The position numbers and the translations under genes are program-made. A DNA stretch of 64,000 nucleotides from Quercus robur (lineage: Eukaryota; Streptophyta; Magnoliopsida; Fagales; Fagaceae), in assembly GCF_932294415.1 (NCBI RefSeq), contig NC_065537.1:52186302-52250301 (forward strand), written 5' to 3'. The stretch's first letter is position 1; every line of letters begins with the position of its first letter. The notes below the pieces were generated by a model. The model worked only from the letters and a program-made list of their open reading frames with translations. It did no database searches and was not told the origin of the DNA. Positions 25,092 to 36,758 of the stretch are shown here, piece by piece.

Positions 25092-25809
25092 ATTTTTAGA
25101 TCTACTTTCTCTTTCTTTCTACCTTAGAGAAAAACCTCCCAAACAAAAACTCCGACCCATTTTTTCACCATTTCACACCTCTAAGAACCTAGGTGAGCTT
25201 CTAAAGCCCTTTTTGAAGGTGGGATGATGTAACATCTTCCATAGCTACACCCCCTTCCTTTTTATCTTGTAAACACTATTTATATATATGAAATTCTCTC
25301 TTTTTTATCTATTGATTTTACATATTGTTCTATATCTCTCTATTTGTGTATGTTTATTTTTTGGCGAAAAGTACCTTTTAGTCCCTACATTTTTAGGCTA
25401 TTCCTATTTTAATATCTACATTTTATTTTTATCGCTTTTAGTCCCTATCTTGAAAAACGCTTCCCGTTTTGATTCCTGCCGTTACATCAGAAACAGAGAA
25501 AGCTGACATGGCAAACAGTAGGAATAAATTATACTAAATTAATGTCCACGTGGCCTAAATTAATAATAAAAAATGTTTTTTGGCATTAAAAAATGCCACG
25601 TCAGCATCTAAATTAAAAAAAAAAATTAATTTATTAATTTTAACTAAATAAAAAACAGAATTAAAAACTAAAAATAATATGAATTGAGATCTAATTATGT
25701 CTTGAACAAGAGCAATAAGAACACAAACTCAGAAATTAAAAAAAAAAAAAACAAAAAAAAACAAAAAAAAAAAAAACAAAACAAAACAAAACAAAACCCA
25801 AAAACAATA

Positions 25810-26304
25810 CTAACTATTGAGTTTTTGGGGCTTCCCAATCTTGTTCCCCCAATAACCTCTCCTCACAGGGATCACAAACAACTTAGCCAAAATGATAGCA
25901 CCACGAATGCCGGTGGCGACTTCCTTGCTGCACTTGACGCCAAGTCCAATGTGGCCGTTACCGTCACCGACAATGACGAAGGCCTTGAAACGGGTACGCT
26001 GACCGACAAGGGTTTGCTTTTGAACGGGCATGATTTTCATGACCTCGTCTTTGAGGCCGAGGCAGAGCTCATCGATGATTTTGTACTCCTTGATTGGGAG
26101 GGAATGGAGGTAGATCTGCTCCAAAGACTTAATCTTGTTGGATTTAACGAGACGTTTGAGCTTCGTGACTGGGACCCACTTCTCCTCCTCCTCCTCCTCG
26201 TGATGGGCCCTACGCCTTCCACCACATCCCTTGTCTCCCCTGGGACGTCCTCCGCTGAAGCCTCTGTCGAAGCCACCGCATTCTCCTCCACCACGCTCAA
26301 CCAT
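25810..26304 (-). pseudogene. RPS2: 40S ribosomal protein S2 (uS5) N-terminal fragment captured by the Pack-MULE
   Basis: Starting at the ATG at 26304, the frame is open for 164 aa. It begins with a Gly/Arg-rich tail ([11 protein letters not shown]), then [87 protein letters not shown] and [14 protein letters not shown], after which it leaves S2 sequence and stops. Full plant S2 is about 280 aa, so the C-terminal ~40% is absent. A small deletion relative to the usual VGPSLKDEV is visible. An upstream ATG at 26337 would add 11 residues. The frame is unbroken, but function in the ribosome is unlikely because the C-terminal half of the fold is missing. Confidence 0.88.
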
Positions 26305-26352
26305 GATTTCTTTTGGAAATGAGAATGAGTAGAGCAATGATGAAGGAAGGAG

Positions 26353-26361
26353 AAACCCTAG
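26353..26361 (-). promoter_or_regulatory. Telo-box upstream of the captured S2 fragment
   Basis: AAACCCTAG lies about 50 bp upstream of the S2 start codon. Telo-boxes (AAACCCTA) are typical of plant ribosomal protein gene promoters and 5' UTRs. Its presence suggests that the Pack-MULE took part of the 5' control region along with the coding exon. Confidence 0.6.
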
Positions 26362-27627
26362 CAGGGGATTTAAAATTGGTCCAAAATGTTTTTGGGTTTT
26401 GTTTTTTTTTTTTTTTTAATTTATGGATTTGTGTTCTTGGATCGGGGTTTGTGTTCTTGTTATTTTTGTTCAAGGCACACTTAAATCTCAATTCATATGA
26501 TTTTTAGTTTTTAATTTTTTTTATTTAGTTAAAATTAATAAATTAAATTTTTTTTTTAATTTAGATGCTGACGTGGCATTTTTTTAATGCCAAAAAACAT
26601 TTTTTATTATTAATTTAGGCCACGTGGACATTAATTTAGTATTATTTATTTTTGCCGTTTGTCACGTCAACTTTCTCCGTTTTTTATGTAACGGCAAGGA
26701 CCAAAACAGGAAGCTTTTTTCAAGATATGGACTAAAAGTGGTAAAAATAAAAATATAGGGACTAAAATGGGAATAGTCTGAAAATGTAGGGACTAAAAGG
26801 TGTTTTTCGCCTTATTTTTTATACCCTTTACTCTTTAAAACTTTATATACTAGTAAAAAAAAAAAAAAAATTATCATTTTCTCATTGTTGTCTTCTCTCT
26901 TTAAATCCCTTGGGTTTAAATAGAAATAACAACCCAACATCTTTGATAAATCCTCATCTTTCTAACTAAAAAGCTTGTGGAGGAGTAGCCTCGAACACAG
27001 CCTGCCTTAGTAGGAAGTTGGTGATTTACCATAGATGGGTTTCTCTTAAATGGGTCCTAAAGCTTGTTCCTAAGCATAATATGGGTATGCTTCCGGAAAA
27101 ATGATAGAGGTACCAATGACTCCCTTTTCCTAACATGAAAGAGAATAAGATTGGATGTGACAAGATTTAGCATTTATTTAGGAGAAATTTTATGTCTTTC
27201 TTGTACAAAACCTTTTTTTCAAAAACCAAATGCCAAGTATCTAATTTATTTTCTCTAAAACTTTAACATTGGAATTAAAATTAAAATGGGCTTCTATCTT
27301 TTGAATAGGTGGCAAGAATCTTTGGTCCGAGACTTTGGTTTACCTTAATTAATTAACTATCCTTGAATAGGTTTTTAGTTAATTAGTCAACTAAAATGAA
27401 TTAGATAAATAAGTGACCAATCACATCTAATACACCAATGGTTGGTGGCGACTCCTTAAAATAAAAATAAGAAAAGAGACTTACACACACCTCACCCTAT
27501 AAGCACATGTACACAAGAGAGTCACGTCACTAAGTACCCAATGTGCAACAACTCCCAATCCAGGAATTTTTCCAAGGGAAGGGTAGCATACACAGTAAGC
27601 AACAAAACCCTAATTTTATTTATTTAT

Positions 27628-27636
<9 letters not shown>

Positions 27637-27664
<28 letters not shown>
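27637..27664. repeat. (AT)n microsatellite
   Basis: A TATATATA run follows TTATTTATTTATTT. It is absent from the equivalent point in block B. Confidence 0.9.
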
Positions 27665-27672
<8 letters not shown>

Positions 27673-29321
27673 TATCATTATCAATGCCGGATGATAAGGA
27701 CTAATTCTTGACCAAACTGAATTAAATTTTATTTCCCCACCTAATTGTCTCACTCAAGCCTCAATGGTATGTTTTTGTGAGTGGTTATGGAGCCATTCTC
27801 TTTTTACCTCTTGCGCCAAAGGCCACTTCCTCCTCTTTCTGTTTTCTAACGACTCAAGGACGTGGGATGATAATGTCAAAGAAGAAGAGTGAACAAACTT
27901 TGGGATCTGATCAGAGCCGCAATTGAATTTTCTAGTTCTATAAAATTAGGTTGTGCTAATCATCCATTCATCTATGAAAAAGAGAGTTCCTTCATAAAAT
28001 AAACACAATATTACTGCTACATGTGCTCTTCTAATCATGACTTAGTACCCTAATTTCCACAAGCCATGCCTCTCCTCTCCCATGCTGGTTGGAGAATGGA
28101 GTCTTCTTTACCCTCAGTGGAATCAAAGATATCACTATTTACAGTGAAAGTCAATCAAATGTATAATGACCATAATTAAAAAAATTAGAGATTACATTTT
28201 AAATTTAGAACTTTATAGGTTTATATTGTACTAATAACATTGCAGACATACAAAATATGTTCAATGTTGGTAAATGTTTTTAAAAATGTGTATAACATTT
28301 TACACATTTTGTGTTTACAATATAAATTTACATTGCTAGTAATAGTACAGTGTAAACTAAGATTTTTCCTTAAATTTATAGTTATAAATTGTTTTTATTA
28401 TGGAACCTAAGAAGTAAGAATTAGTATGTATAATTTTATAATTTTATATATATATATATTTGTATGCATAATTTTATTTAAAATACAACTTTTTAAAAAA
28501 ACAAAACTTTATTTTTATCTAACTTAATTTTTTTTCTAAATAAAATAAATCAATAAACATAAATTATCCCCAAAAAAAAAAACTCATAAAGTTTTTTTCT
28601 TTTTTTTAATGGGGGCCATGGTTGATGTTAATTTGATTTGTCATCATTCGTCTGTAATAGGCTAACAGCTAATCAAAGTTTGAAAAACTTGTAGTTTTTT
28701 GACCAAAAAAAAAAAAAAACTTGTAGTTTAGCCTTTTGTGTCTTTTTTAACCTAATCTTTATTACTTTTTGATTAAGTGATCGGAACCCAATATCCAGGT
28801 ACGGAGGCATATATTGACTTTGGGGGCAATGGTCCCCCTAAATTTTTTTTAAATATATTAGTATATATATATATATATATATATGTATACACATAGATAC
28901 AGTAATTTTATTTTATAAAATTACAATTTGCCCATTTTAACAATATTATTGATTCTTTTTAGAGTAACGTTATAGTTATAAACTTATCTATAACATTTTT
29001 ATACACTGTTGAGATACAAATTTTTATTGGTTCACATCTAGACCTATCACTTACACCACTATTTTACTTACTAATAATCATTCACTATATCATCAATATA
29101 CTTCTAACATTTTTCTCATTTTAAAGGCCATTAAAAAATTTACAGATCTAAAATCTAAAACAACATATACTAGCCCAAAAAATTTGTGCAACAACAAAAA
29201 TCACCAATAGCAAAGCAAAAAAAAATTAAGTCCAATTAACCAATTTTACTCAAACAAACAACTGGCCCTTTAAAAAGTTTTAAACAGAATAATTTTGTCT
29301 TTATCCAACAAACGCACACAT

Positions 29322-29368
<47 letters not shown>

Positions 29369-29424
29369 CAACGATTAAGAAGCCGCCAAGCTAAAGGTCA
29401 AAGTCAAGTCACCTCCCTTAACTT

Positions 29425-29555
29425 ATGGCCTATTTGGATGGAGGGGGGAAGGAGGGAGAGTGAAGGGGAGTAGAGTTGAGTTGACTAAAAATAAGTTAAT
29501 TTTATGCTAAATCTACTCTACTCTCCCTTCCTCTCCTTCAATCCAAACGGACCAT
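29425..29555. mobile_element. Small foldback MITE
   Basis: The left end TGGCCTATTTGGATGGAGG pairs with the right end (reverse complement TGGTCCGTTTGGATTGAAGG). Length is about 130 bp. The GGNCYRTTTGGAT terminus resembles hAT-type MITEs common in woody plants. A target duplication is not obvious. Confidence 0.65.
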
Positions 29556-31115
29556 TAAAATTTTGGCTCCGTTCCTACTAATATCCACCAATTAAACTAA
29601 ATTAGAAATCAAAGTACAAGGCATTAGTTGTTCATGTGTGTTTACTTTCTAAATTGGAATTTTTTTTTCAATAATTCTTAAGATACACCCAATTTTACAA
29701 CATGTTGAAATGGTCGACGCTTTCTGTGTATTACTTTTTACATAGATCCACAACTTTTTTTTCTAACTCACAATCAATCACTTTAACATATTGTGAAATT
29801 AGGTGTATCACTAGTATCATTGATTTTATTTCTTAAATTTTAAAAGAAAAGGAAAATAAGCTTTTAATTAAATATTGTGTGTTTGAATTAGCTTTTATTC
29901 TACTTAGCTTATTAGTATATTTTTCTCAACAAACAAAAAAAAAAGCTTATTACTATATTTGTTCACATACAACTTTTTAAAACTTCACTCTCCTTAACTA
30001 TTGTACTTCTTTTATCAATTTTTAGTAAATAAACTTTTAAGAGCAAAAAAAAAAAAAACTAATCCAATAAACTAAAGTTAAAAGTTTTGTTCAATTAACC
30101 TAGGGATACACCCAATAACTTTTTTTTATAATTTGATAGCTACAATAAGGGAGGGGAGATTTGAACATTTGATATCTCCATTGAAAACATTAAAAGGTGT
30201 CACACCTAATTTCACAATATTTTAAAGTGGTCAACATTTTATGTCTTGTACTTTTTATATGGTCTATACCACTTTTTGTCAATTACTCATAATTAACCAC
30301 TTCAATATATTGTAAAATTAGATATGTTTGTAGAATTTTGATTTTTGTTTCTTCAATTGTTTGTATCTCTCTTAAATTTTAATTAAATATATAGTGGGTT
30401 TAAATTAGCTTTTTTTCCCACTTAGCTTATTAGTTTATTTGTTTATGTACAAATTTTTAAAATTTCAATTTCAATAAATAGAATCATACTTTTATCAATT
30501 TTTAGTAAATAAACTTTTAGGCTAAAAAATTTAATAAATTAAAATTTTAACTTTTTTGTTTGTATAATTTATTTAAAATATTACTTTTTTTAAAAAAAAA
30601 TTTATTTTTATCTAAATTTTTCTAGATGAAATAAATCAATAAAAATAAATTATCCCAATCAGAGAAACTCATAAAAATTTAAAAAGAAGAAGAAAAAACA
30701 AATGGGTCAATGGTTGATGTTAACTTCTTCTTTTTTTTTCTTTTTTTATAAGATGGTTGATGTTAATTTGATTTGTCATCATTCGTTGGTAATAGGCTAA
30801 CAGCTAATCAAAGTTGGAAAGACTAGCAGTTTTGCCTTTTGTGTCGATTTTGACCAGGCTTTCGCTAGTAGTTGAGCTATGAATTATGAAGTGTGATTTG
30901 AACCTAATCTGTATTCATTTTGACTGGATTTTTGCTTGATATTGGATTATAATCTCAGTTTTTAACTTTTTAGTTTTTATGTGCAGTTTTTTAAAACTTC
31001 ATTTTTTTTCCTATATTTTCTCACTTTTTCAAATTTTTAAAGACAACTACAAACATATTTTAGCACACTTTCAGTAAAAAGCTAGATAAGTTGTTCCCAA
31101 ATGAACATTGAGCGT

Positions 31116-31320
31116 GTGTTTGTGTAGCAATTAATCTGCATTTTGGAGCCCAAGTCCCACTACACTATTCATGGACCAGCCACCCAGGGAAAAACGCAGC
31201 AATAAGTGTTATACAGTGTTTTCAGTTTTAAAAATTATTTAGCTACAGTATTTTTAGTAATAAGTTTTCAATTTTTAGCAAAATAAATAGTATCCAAACA
31301 AATCTACTAATCCAAACCTA
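31116..31320. other. Possible degenerate MITE (GTGTTTG..CCAAACA ends)
   Basis: The stretch begins GCGTGTGTTTGTGTAGC and ends AGTATCCAAACAAATC, and contains the phrase AGCTACAGTATTTTTAGTAA common in such elements. Inverted-end matching is weak. Confidence 0.35.
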
Positions 31321-32188
31321 ATATGCACCAAATAAACCGAATAAGAAATCATAGTACAAGGCAATAGGCATCATTATGTGGGAAAGAAAACGCAGATCCT
31401 GAGATTGTAAACTTCTAAGCACAAGCATGGCGAGCAAAAGTCCTATTTAATTAAAGTTTCATTTTTGGCCCAACTAAAACGAAATATCCCTTTCTAAAGC
31501 TGCCCAATCTTTATGAAGGCCACTTTAGTTTTCTTCTTACAATGGGAAACCAAAGAAAAAGGCACTTTAGCATAAATTAAAAGGCTGTGAATTTGGACTT
31601 ATTATTTTGTGTACATGCAAGTGATCAGTTTGGTATCCTATAATTTTCAAAGTTGGAATATTTTCTTAAAAAGTTAGTTTTCTTATTTATTGGTAAAATA
31701 TGTGACAAAAAGTATATACTTAAGCCAAAAAAAAAAAAAGGAAGCTAGCACCATGATGGTTTAAAACTGAATTTTCTTTTAAAAGTCTGGTTAACGGGTG
31801 TCCTTAAAAATTTGTTAATAATCATTTTAGTAAAATTTTGATACTATTTTTATGGAAAATATAAAAAATTATAAAAAAAATTAATTTTTTTTCTTTTTTT
31901 TTAATAAAAAGTTTCAAAAAATTTTTTTATTAAATTAATACCTCTAAAACACCCGTTAACTTTCCCCTTCTTTTTAAATACGACAAATTTTTCAATATTC
32001 ATATTTTGTTGGAATGTAGGAATTAGGATACATAGTACACGTGAAGTTCTGGGAATGAGATACAAAATGACATTTCATTGAAGTGCCAAAATGTTTTGAG
32101 AAAGTTATGTCAATGACATTTTGTACTAATTAAGCTTAGGTTTCAACGAGGAATTCTGAGTTTCTGATCATCCCAAGGTATTGAAAGG

Positions 32189-32311
32189 CAGAGAATATGT
32201 GCCTATGGTTTAGCAATGAAAGAAGCAAACAAATATGCTGATACTTTAGCAAGGGGAGGGACCAAGCTTCAGCACGATTTGTCTTTTGTGGACAATTTGT
32301 ATGGTAATTGA
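32189..32311 (+). pseudogene. LINE RNase H C-terminal relic
   Basis: One frame reads AMKEANKYADTLARGGTKLQ then HDLSFVDNLYGN and a stop, matching the end of plant L1-type RNase H domains (pattern REAN.CAD.LAR.G). Nothing else of the element is recognisable nearby. Confidence 0.6.
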
Positions 32312-32865
32312 CTCTATTTTGTACGTGCTATTTATCTTTCTAGAAAAGAAGAGATAGAACGGCTGAAACGTAGTCATTCCTCATTCGACTACAGCGTATA
32401 ACTCATTAAAAAAACAAAAAAAAAAAAAAACTGACACGTGGTATAACAAAGAAACAAGCTACTCCCTAACATGTAAAAAGTGATGCTGACTGACACATGG
32501 TCAAACAAAGAAATAAGGGGACCCACTCATTCCCGCACGTAAATTTAGACCGGGTGTGGATTTTGGTGCAATATACAAAAGGGTTGTTTAGTCATTAGTG
32601 ACTATTTCTGTTCAAATGTACAATTATGTGTAAAAAACATTAGCCTCTACAAAATGCTCCCCTAGGCCCTAACTGACATCTCATTTTTTGCTTTTGTTTA
32701 ATACTAGTTAGGATTGCACCGTATCGTATCAACAAAAAAGTAAGGATTGCACGTGCTGTTGTGAGAAAAATTAAGAAATAATTTTTTTTTGAAGTAGTAT
32801 CAAACTATGTATTTAAATTTAGAATTGTTATTTAATATATGGCTATATATTTAGTATGATAATTT

Positions 32866-33010
32866 CTTAAGAGAAGGTATTTTGTATCAAATGATATAAT
32901 GTCATTTATTATTAGTGGGTTAGTTATTTTTGCACATATGTCTTTTATTTATTAGATTTTGATACGGATGACATGGTATCATTTGATACAAAATACTTTT
33001 TCATTTCTTA
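32866..33010. mobile_element. Foldback MITE
   Basis: AAGGTATTTTGTATCAAATG at the left is matched by the reverse complement of CATTTGATACAAAATACTTT at the right; the pairing runs for about 40 bp with a few mismatches. Length is about 145 bp. The family is not recognised. Confidence 0.7.
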
Positions 33011-34162
33011 AAATCTTTTTTTTTTTTTTTTTGAGAAGGACTTAAAACCTATTTACTGAAGGTAGTATCTACTCAAAAAAAAAAAATCTACTAAGAATAA
33101 TAACAAATGTCATTATCTTCTAACAATTAACAACTAAGTTTTGATAAAACATTGTCACAATATTTAAATTTTCGCAATAAATAATGACATATGCTACAAT
33201 TGAAACTCTTCATCAAACTAAATACCTAGAACCATTTGCAATGAATATATTGTTATTCATACTTCCTTCTTTGTCATTTTATTTTATGAGCATAACTACG
33301 ATACTTAGCTTACTTAATTTTTAATGAATACCTTTTTAAGAAAGAAAACAAATAAAAAAGAACAAAATAACAAAAGACATATGTCACTGAAGTTTCTATT
33401 AGATAAAATTATAAATATAGAAAATTTAAACCACTAATAAATTAGTGTTCTCTAGGCAACAAATAGAATACCATACATCACCATTTTTACTTTCTAAGTA
33501 TGACTAACACATAAAATTCAAAATACACAAGGAAAATTTTTGGGACATTAAAATTAAATGAGGCATTTTAGTTATTGCACAATGAAATATTCTAGGAATT
33601 TTAAGATTTTGTTAGGGTTTAACTAAGAGAGTAACAATAGGGACTATATACTTGTCTACAAAATAAAAAAGGAGGAAATTATTCAACTTTAAAATTGGAG
33701 GGGATGAAACTACTCCAAACATAAAGGGGGAAAGTACTTTTTTCCATAATTCTTTTTGGTTGGTAAAACTATGTATTTTTTACTTTAAACAATGTGTTAA
33801 AAAAAATGTCAGCCCAAGAAAACTGTCCGTAAAATTATGAATTTTGGCTTAACAAATTGGCTAAAAAAAAAATCAATAACACAATAAATGTCATGATATT
33901 TTCTCAATACATTTATTTTAGCTATAGTGGGTCTTGATATGATATTTTATAATTTTATTTTAGAGTAATGCTACATCCACAACATTTTCACAACAAATTC
34001 TAGGTGGTAAATTGTTATTGGTTTTTAATTGGGACAACCACTTTAAACTATGCATTAAAAACAACAACAAACAAAAAACCAACAAAAGAAAATTGTGTAT
34101 GAAACAATGAATTTTTGTTCACCAAATTTGACTAAACCAAAAAAGAAGTCTAAGAACACAAC

Positions 34163-35139
34163 TGATAGGCCAAGAATGTATTGATCCCTTGTGATGAGTT
34201 AACCAATTAATTAGCCAAGTTAATTAATTAATTCAATTAGCATGCAATACGCGTGGTAGCACAAACAAATCACCAACTAAGTTAAAATGCAGCGGAAAAT
34301 AAATTGACACGATGATTTGTTTACGAATGGGGAAAACATATATGGCAAAAACCCCACTAGGTGATTTTAAGGTCACCATTCCCGAGAATTCACTATTATC
34401 ACAACAAGCAGTTACAAGTAAAGGAATCTCAATACCTTATACCAACCTACAGTTGAACTCTTACCCTAATACCCAATTGGACTTGTTCTGTAGTGACAAT
34501 CTCTTCTTTCAATGCACGGCTTCTAGTACGTGACTAATCAATTCAATGCGCAGATTCCAGTACGCGGCTTACTCACCAACTTGAGAAGGATGTTGACTGC
34601 AAAGTTCTTCAGTTCATCAATACGATGAAGATCACGAAACTCCTTGGTTACAAAACCCTACGGTGTACAAAGACAGCAGTTTCTTGAATAGAAAGATGAA
34701 CTAGGGCATATGTCTTTGGTTCACAATATGCTTGTTAAAAACTTTTGCATTAAGTTGCATCAGTTATGACGGCCTTTAAAACAATCCTTATATATGTTTA
34801 GGGTTGTGAAAAAAGAAAGCTCAAACATCTATACATGGATTGGAGTGAAATCAGATTTGAAAAACTGATTTTCTTAAATCTTGACAGATAACCTAGCTAT
34901 CGAGAAGCTGTCGAGCATCGAGCTTAAACAGCCTTTTAAACCTCGATAAATACTAGCTGTCAAGCTTTAAAATCCATCACTTTTTCACTTGATTCTTGGA
35001 CAGACTTGGATAATTTTAACACTTGAACTTGAAACCTTGTTCCTTGAAGTATTAAACACATCCTAGATCTACCCAGTTACAAGTAAAGTGCATTTTGTCA
35101 AAGGATTAGTCAATTCTATATTGATATATGTTCCTAACA
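34163..35139 (-). mobile_element. Solo LTR (probable Ty1/copia)
   Basis: The segment has TG...CA ends (TGATAGGCC at the left, TTCCTAACA at the right; on the minus strand it starts TGTTAGGAACATATATC). It contains GGCAAAAACCCCACTAGGTG and CACCATTCCCGAGAATTCAC, phrases I associate with repetitive LTRs in oak-type genomes. No internal coding sequence is present. No matching 5-bp target repeat was found, so the ends may be slightly off. Confidence 0.55.
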
Positions 35140-35397
35140 TGATTCACATATGTCTTAAAAACAACAAATTATCACAATGTTTTCACAATACCATTATTTT
35201 CAGATGTGGTAAGTTTCATAAGAAATTCTAGTTGGCAAGTTGTTACTGATTTTAAAATGGACCCATGACTAACATCACTTTTTTATCCATCAATAGTAGC
35301 TTACCTATGATTTGTTGTGAAATTAATGTGTAAATGTTGTGGACTTAGCATTTTTTATATTTGATCTATAAAATACTGAGATCTTAACAATTGGGAA

Positions 35398-35975
35398 AAT
35401 ATTGTGATAACAATAAGTGTTACAACATTTTCGCAAAACATTTATTTTCAGTTGTGGTTGGTCATAGTCTCATATTTTTATTTCGACTTATAAGAAGTTG
35501 ACACCTCAATAATTGTAAAAATATTATGAAATTTGTTGTGTCAGTATAACAATATATATGCAAGCTCACATAAATAAATAAATATATATTTTTTAAAAGA
35601 GCACAAATCGATGACTGGAAAAAATAATAATAATAATGAACAGTACATATTAAACAAACCAAAAAATACTGTAGCTTTTACACATTCACCCAACAAATGT
35701 TACAATATTTTCACAAAACATTTATTTTCAATTGTTGTTGGTCACAGTTTCATATTTTTTATTTTATTTCGATCTATAAGAAATTAACACCTCAATAATT
35801 ATGAAAATATTGTAAAATTTATTGTGTCAGTATAACAATATATATGCCAACTCATATAAATATTTAAAGGAAAAAAAAGTATAAATGGAACAGATGACTA
35901 AAAATTATATATAAAAATAAAAGGAGAAAAAAAAAATAAAGCACTGTAGCTACAGTGCCAATTGAACAAACCAAA
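35398..35975. repeat. Two tandem copies of a ~290-bp AT-rich unit
   Basis: 35398-35672 and 35694-35975 share ACAAAACATTTATTTTCA, TTGGTCA.AGT.TCATATTTT, ACACCTCAATAATT and TTGTGTCAGTATAACAATAT. The second unit ends with an 18-bp perfect palindrome GCACTGTAGCTACAGTGC (35941-35958). No coding content. Confidence 0.75.
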
Positions 35976-36229
35976 GTGGCATTGTTTGTGCATTGGCACT
36001 TTTTATAGATAGACAATGGTGAAAAAACTTGTGAACAAAATTTGTGTGTAGTATAAACATGAAAGCATGTTATATATGACCTAGCAAGTATTTAGAGCCC
36101 TTAACACAAAGTTTTACAACTAAGTTAATTTTATCATTAAACTAATCCATAGTCGAAGTGTAAGTGACTTAGAAAATTTCCAAACTACACTACACAAGCA
36201 TAATATAATAAGCTAAAGGAAATAGAGAG

Positions 36230-36758
36230 AAAAAAACAAGTAAACCACACATAACACCACAAGTGTTATGGAAGCGGAAAACCTGAGCCCTGAGTGTAAA
36301 AGCTTCTCCCCCGACCACCCATCAGAAATCTCCACTAGTCAAGATAGTTGCAGTACATAAGGACACAATGAACCCTCTAAGCCCAAACTCCTACATGTAC
36401 TTGAGCCTTCCAAGCTCCAGCTACCAACCAACTTCTTCGAGTCCTTTTTCTTCCTAGCTTACCAAAGACCCTCCATTGAAGCTCCAATGGAATCACCACC
36501 AATGAAGATTGGATTTAGGATGTGGTTTCTTACATTTCCTTAGCTATTCACTCACTCACAATTAAGTGTTTGTGGATGAGGATTGTGTTTATAGAATCTC
36601 TATCAATGGAATGAAAGAGATGGATAAGGGAGATGGAAACTTGGTTTTTCTCTAAGGAAAAAGTTCTCTCTTTCCATACAAAGGAATGGCTTCACTCTCT
36701 TGGCACCCTTAGGGTTTTTAGAGTTTGTTCAATACTTATCTAAAGCCTCTTGCCATAC
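36230..36758. other. Probable LTR-derived sequence, interrupted at 36759
   Basis: The stretch is unusually C-rich and non-AT for the spacer (CTTCTCCCCCGACCACCC, GGCACCCTTAGGGTTTTTAG), with no gene. It stops where a second LTR begins, so it may be an older element that was a target for insertion. I could not classify it. Confidence 0.35.

Larger units (their letters stand above)
25354..26820. mobile_element. Pack-MULE carrying a ribosomal protein S2 fragment
   Basis: The element is 25363-26811 (1449 bp), flanked by the 9-bp repeat TTATTTTTT at 25354-25362 and 26812-26820. Its ends are inverted repeats starting GGCGAAAAGTACCTTTTAGT on the left and GGCGAAAAACACCTTTTAGT on the right (reverse complement), with pairing that extends about 380 bp inward. 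Between them lies a coding fragment of cytosolic ribosomal protein S2 with upstream sequence. A Mutator-type element with long inverted repeats and a host gene piece, but no transposase, is by definition a Pack-MULE. Confidence 0.9.
24058..27600 (+). mobile_element. LTR-like insertion in block A (probable solo LTR or non-coding LTR element) with nested Pack-MULE
   Basis: Block B reads straight through here (ACAAAACCCTAATTATATTA near 52770), so about 3.5 kb was inserted in A. It starts TGTAAGTGTCAATACCGTAT, includes a TATA-like CTATAAATAGACCCCC near 24951 followed by a CT-rich run, and contains GGTGGCGACTCC near 27446, a motif often seen near the inner LTR boundary of plant Ty3 elements. A 1.45 kb Mutator-like element is nested at 25363-26811. 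I could not find a clean 5-bp target duplication or coding sequence, so the class is inferred. Confidence 0.55.
2368..28430 (+). repeat. Segmental duplication, block A
   Basis: This block is colinear with 39048-53565. Homology starts upstream of the transporter gene (TTATTTTTTGTCATTAACAT near 2372 and again near 39052). It covers all seven exons and the shared parts of the introns and continues downstream: 21000-21170 matches 51690-51830, 22030-22690 matches 52035-52630, and 27680-28420 matches 52770-53560. Block A is about 11.5 kb longer than B because of A-specific insertions, chiefly the Ty3/gypsy element, a Helitron and an LTR-like insertion. Boundaries are by eye and good to tens of bases. 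Confidence 0.9.
28455..31375. repeat. Diverged local duplication in the spacer
   Basis: 28455-28745 and 30555-30850 are related: both include GGTTGATGTTAATTTGATTT, GTCATCATTCGT and AATAGGCTAACAGCTAATCA. 29600-29640 and 31330-31375 also match (AGTACAAGGCA), and 29870-30040 resembles 30380-30520 (TTATCAATTTTTAGTAAATA). The area is AT-rich, has a poly-A run (about 29323-29365) and no gene. Confidence 0.65.

Noticed and set aside
25684..26322. 212-aa plus-strand open frame
   Set aside because: It is the antisense of the S2 fragment in the Pack-MULE; the minus strand carries the recognisable protein. Its Lys-rich start is a poly-A tract.
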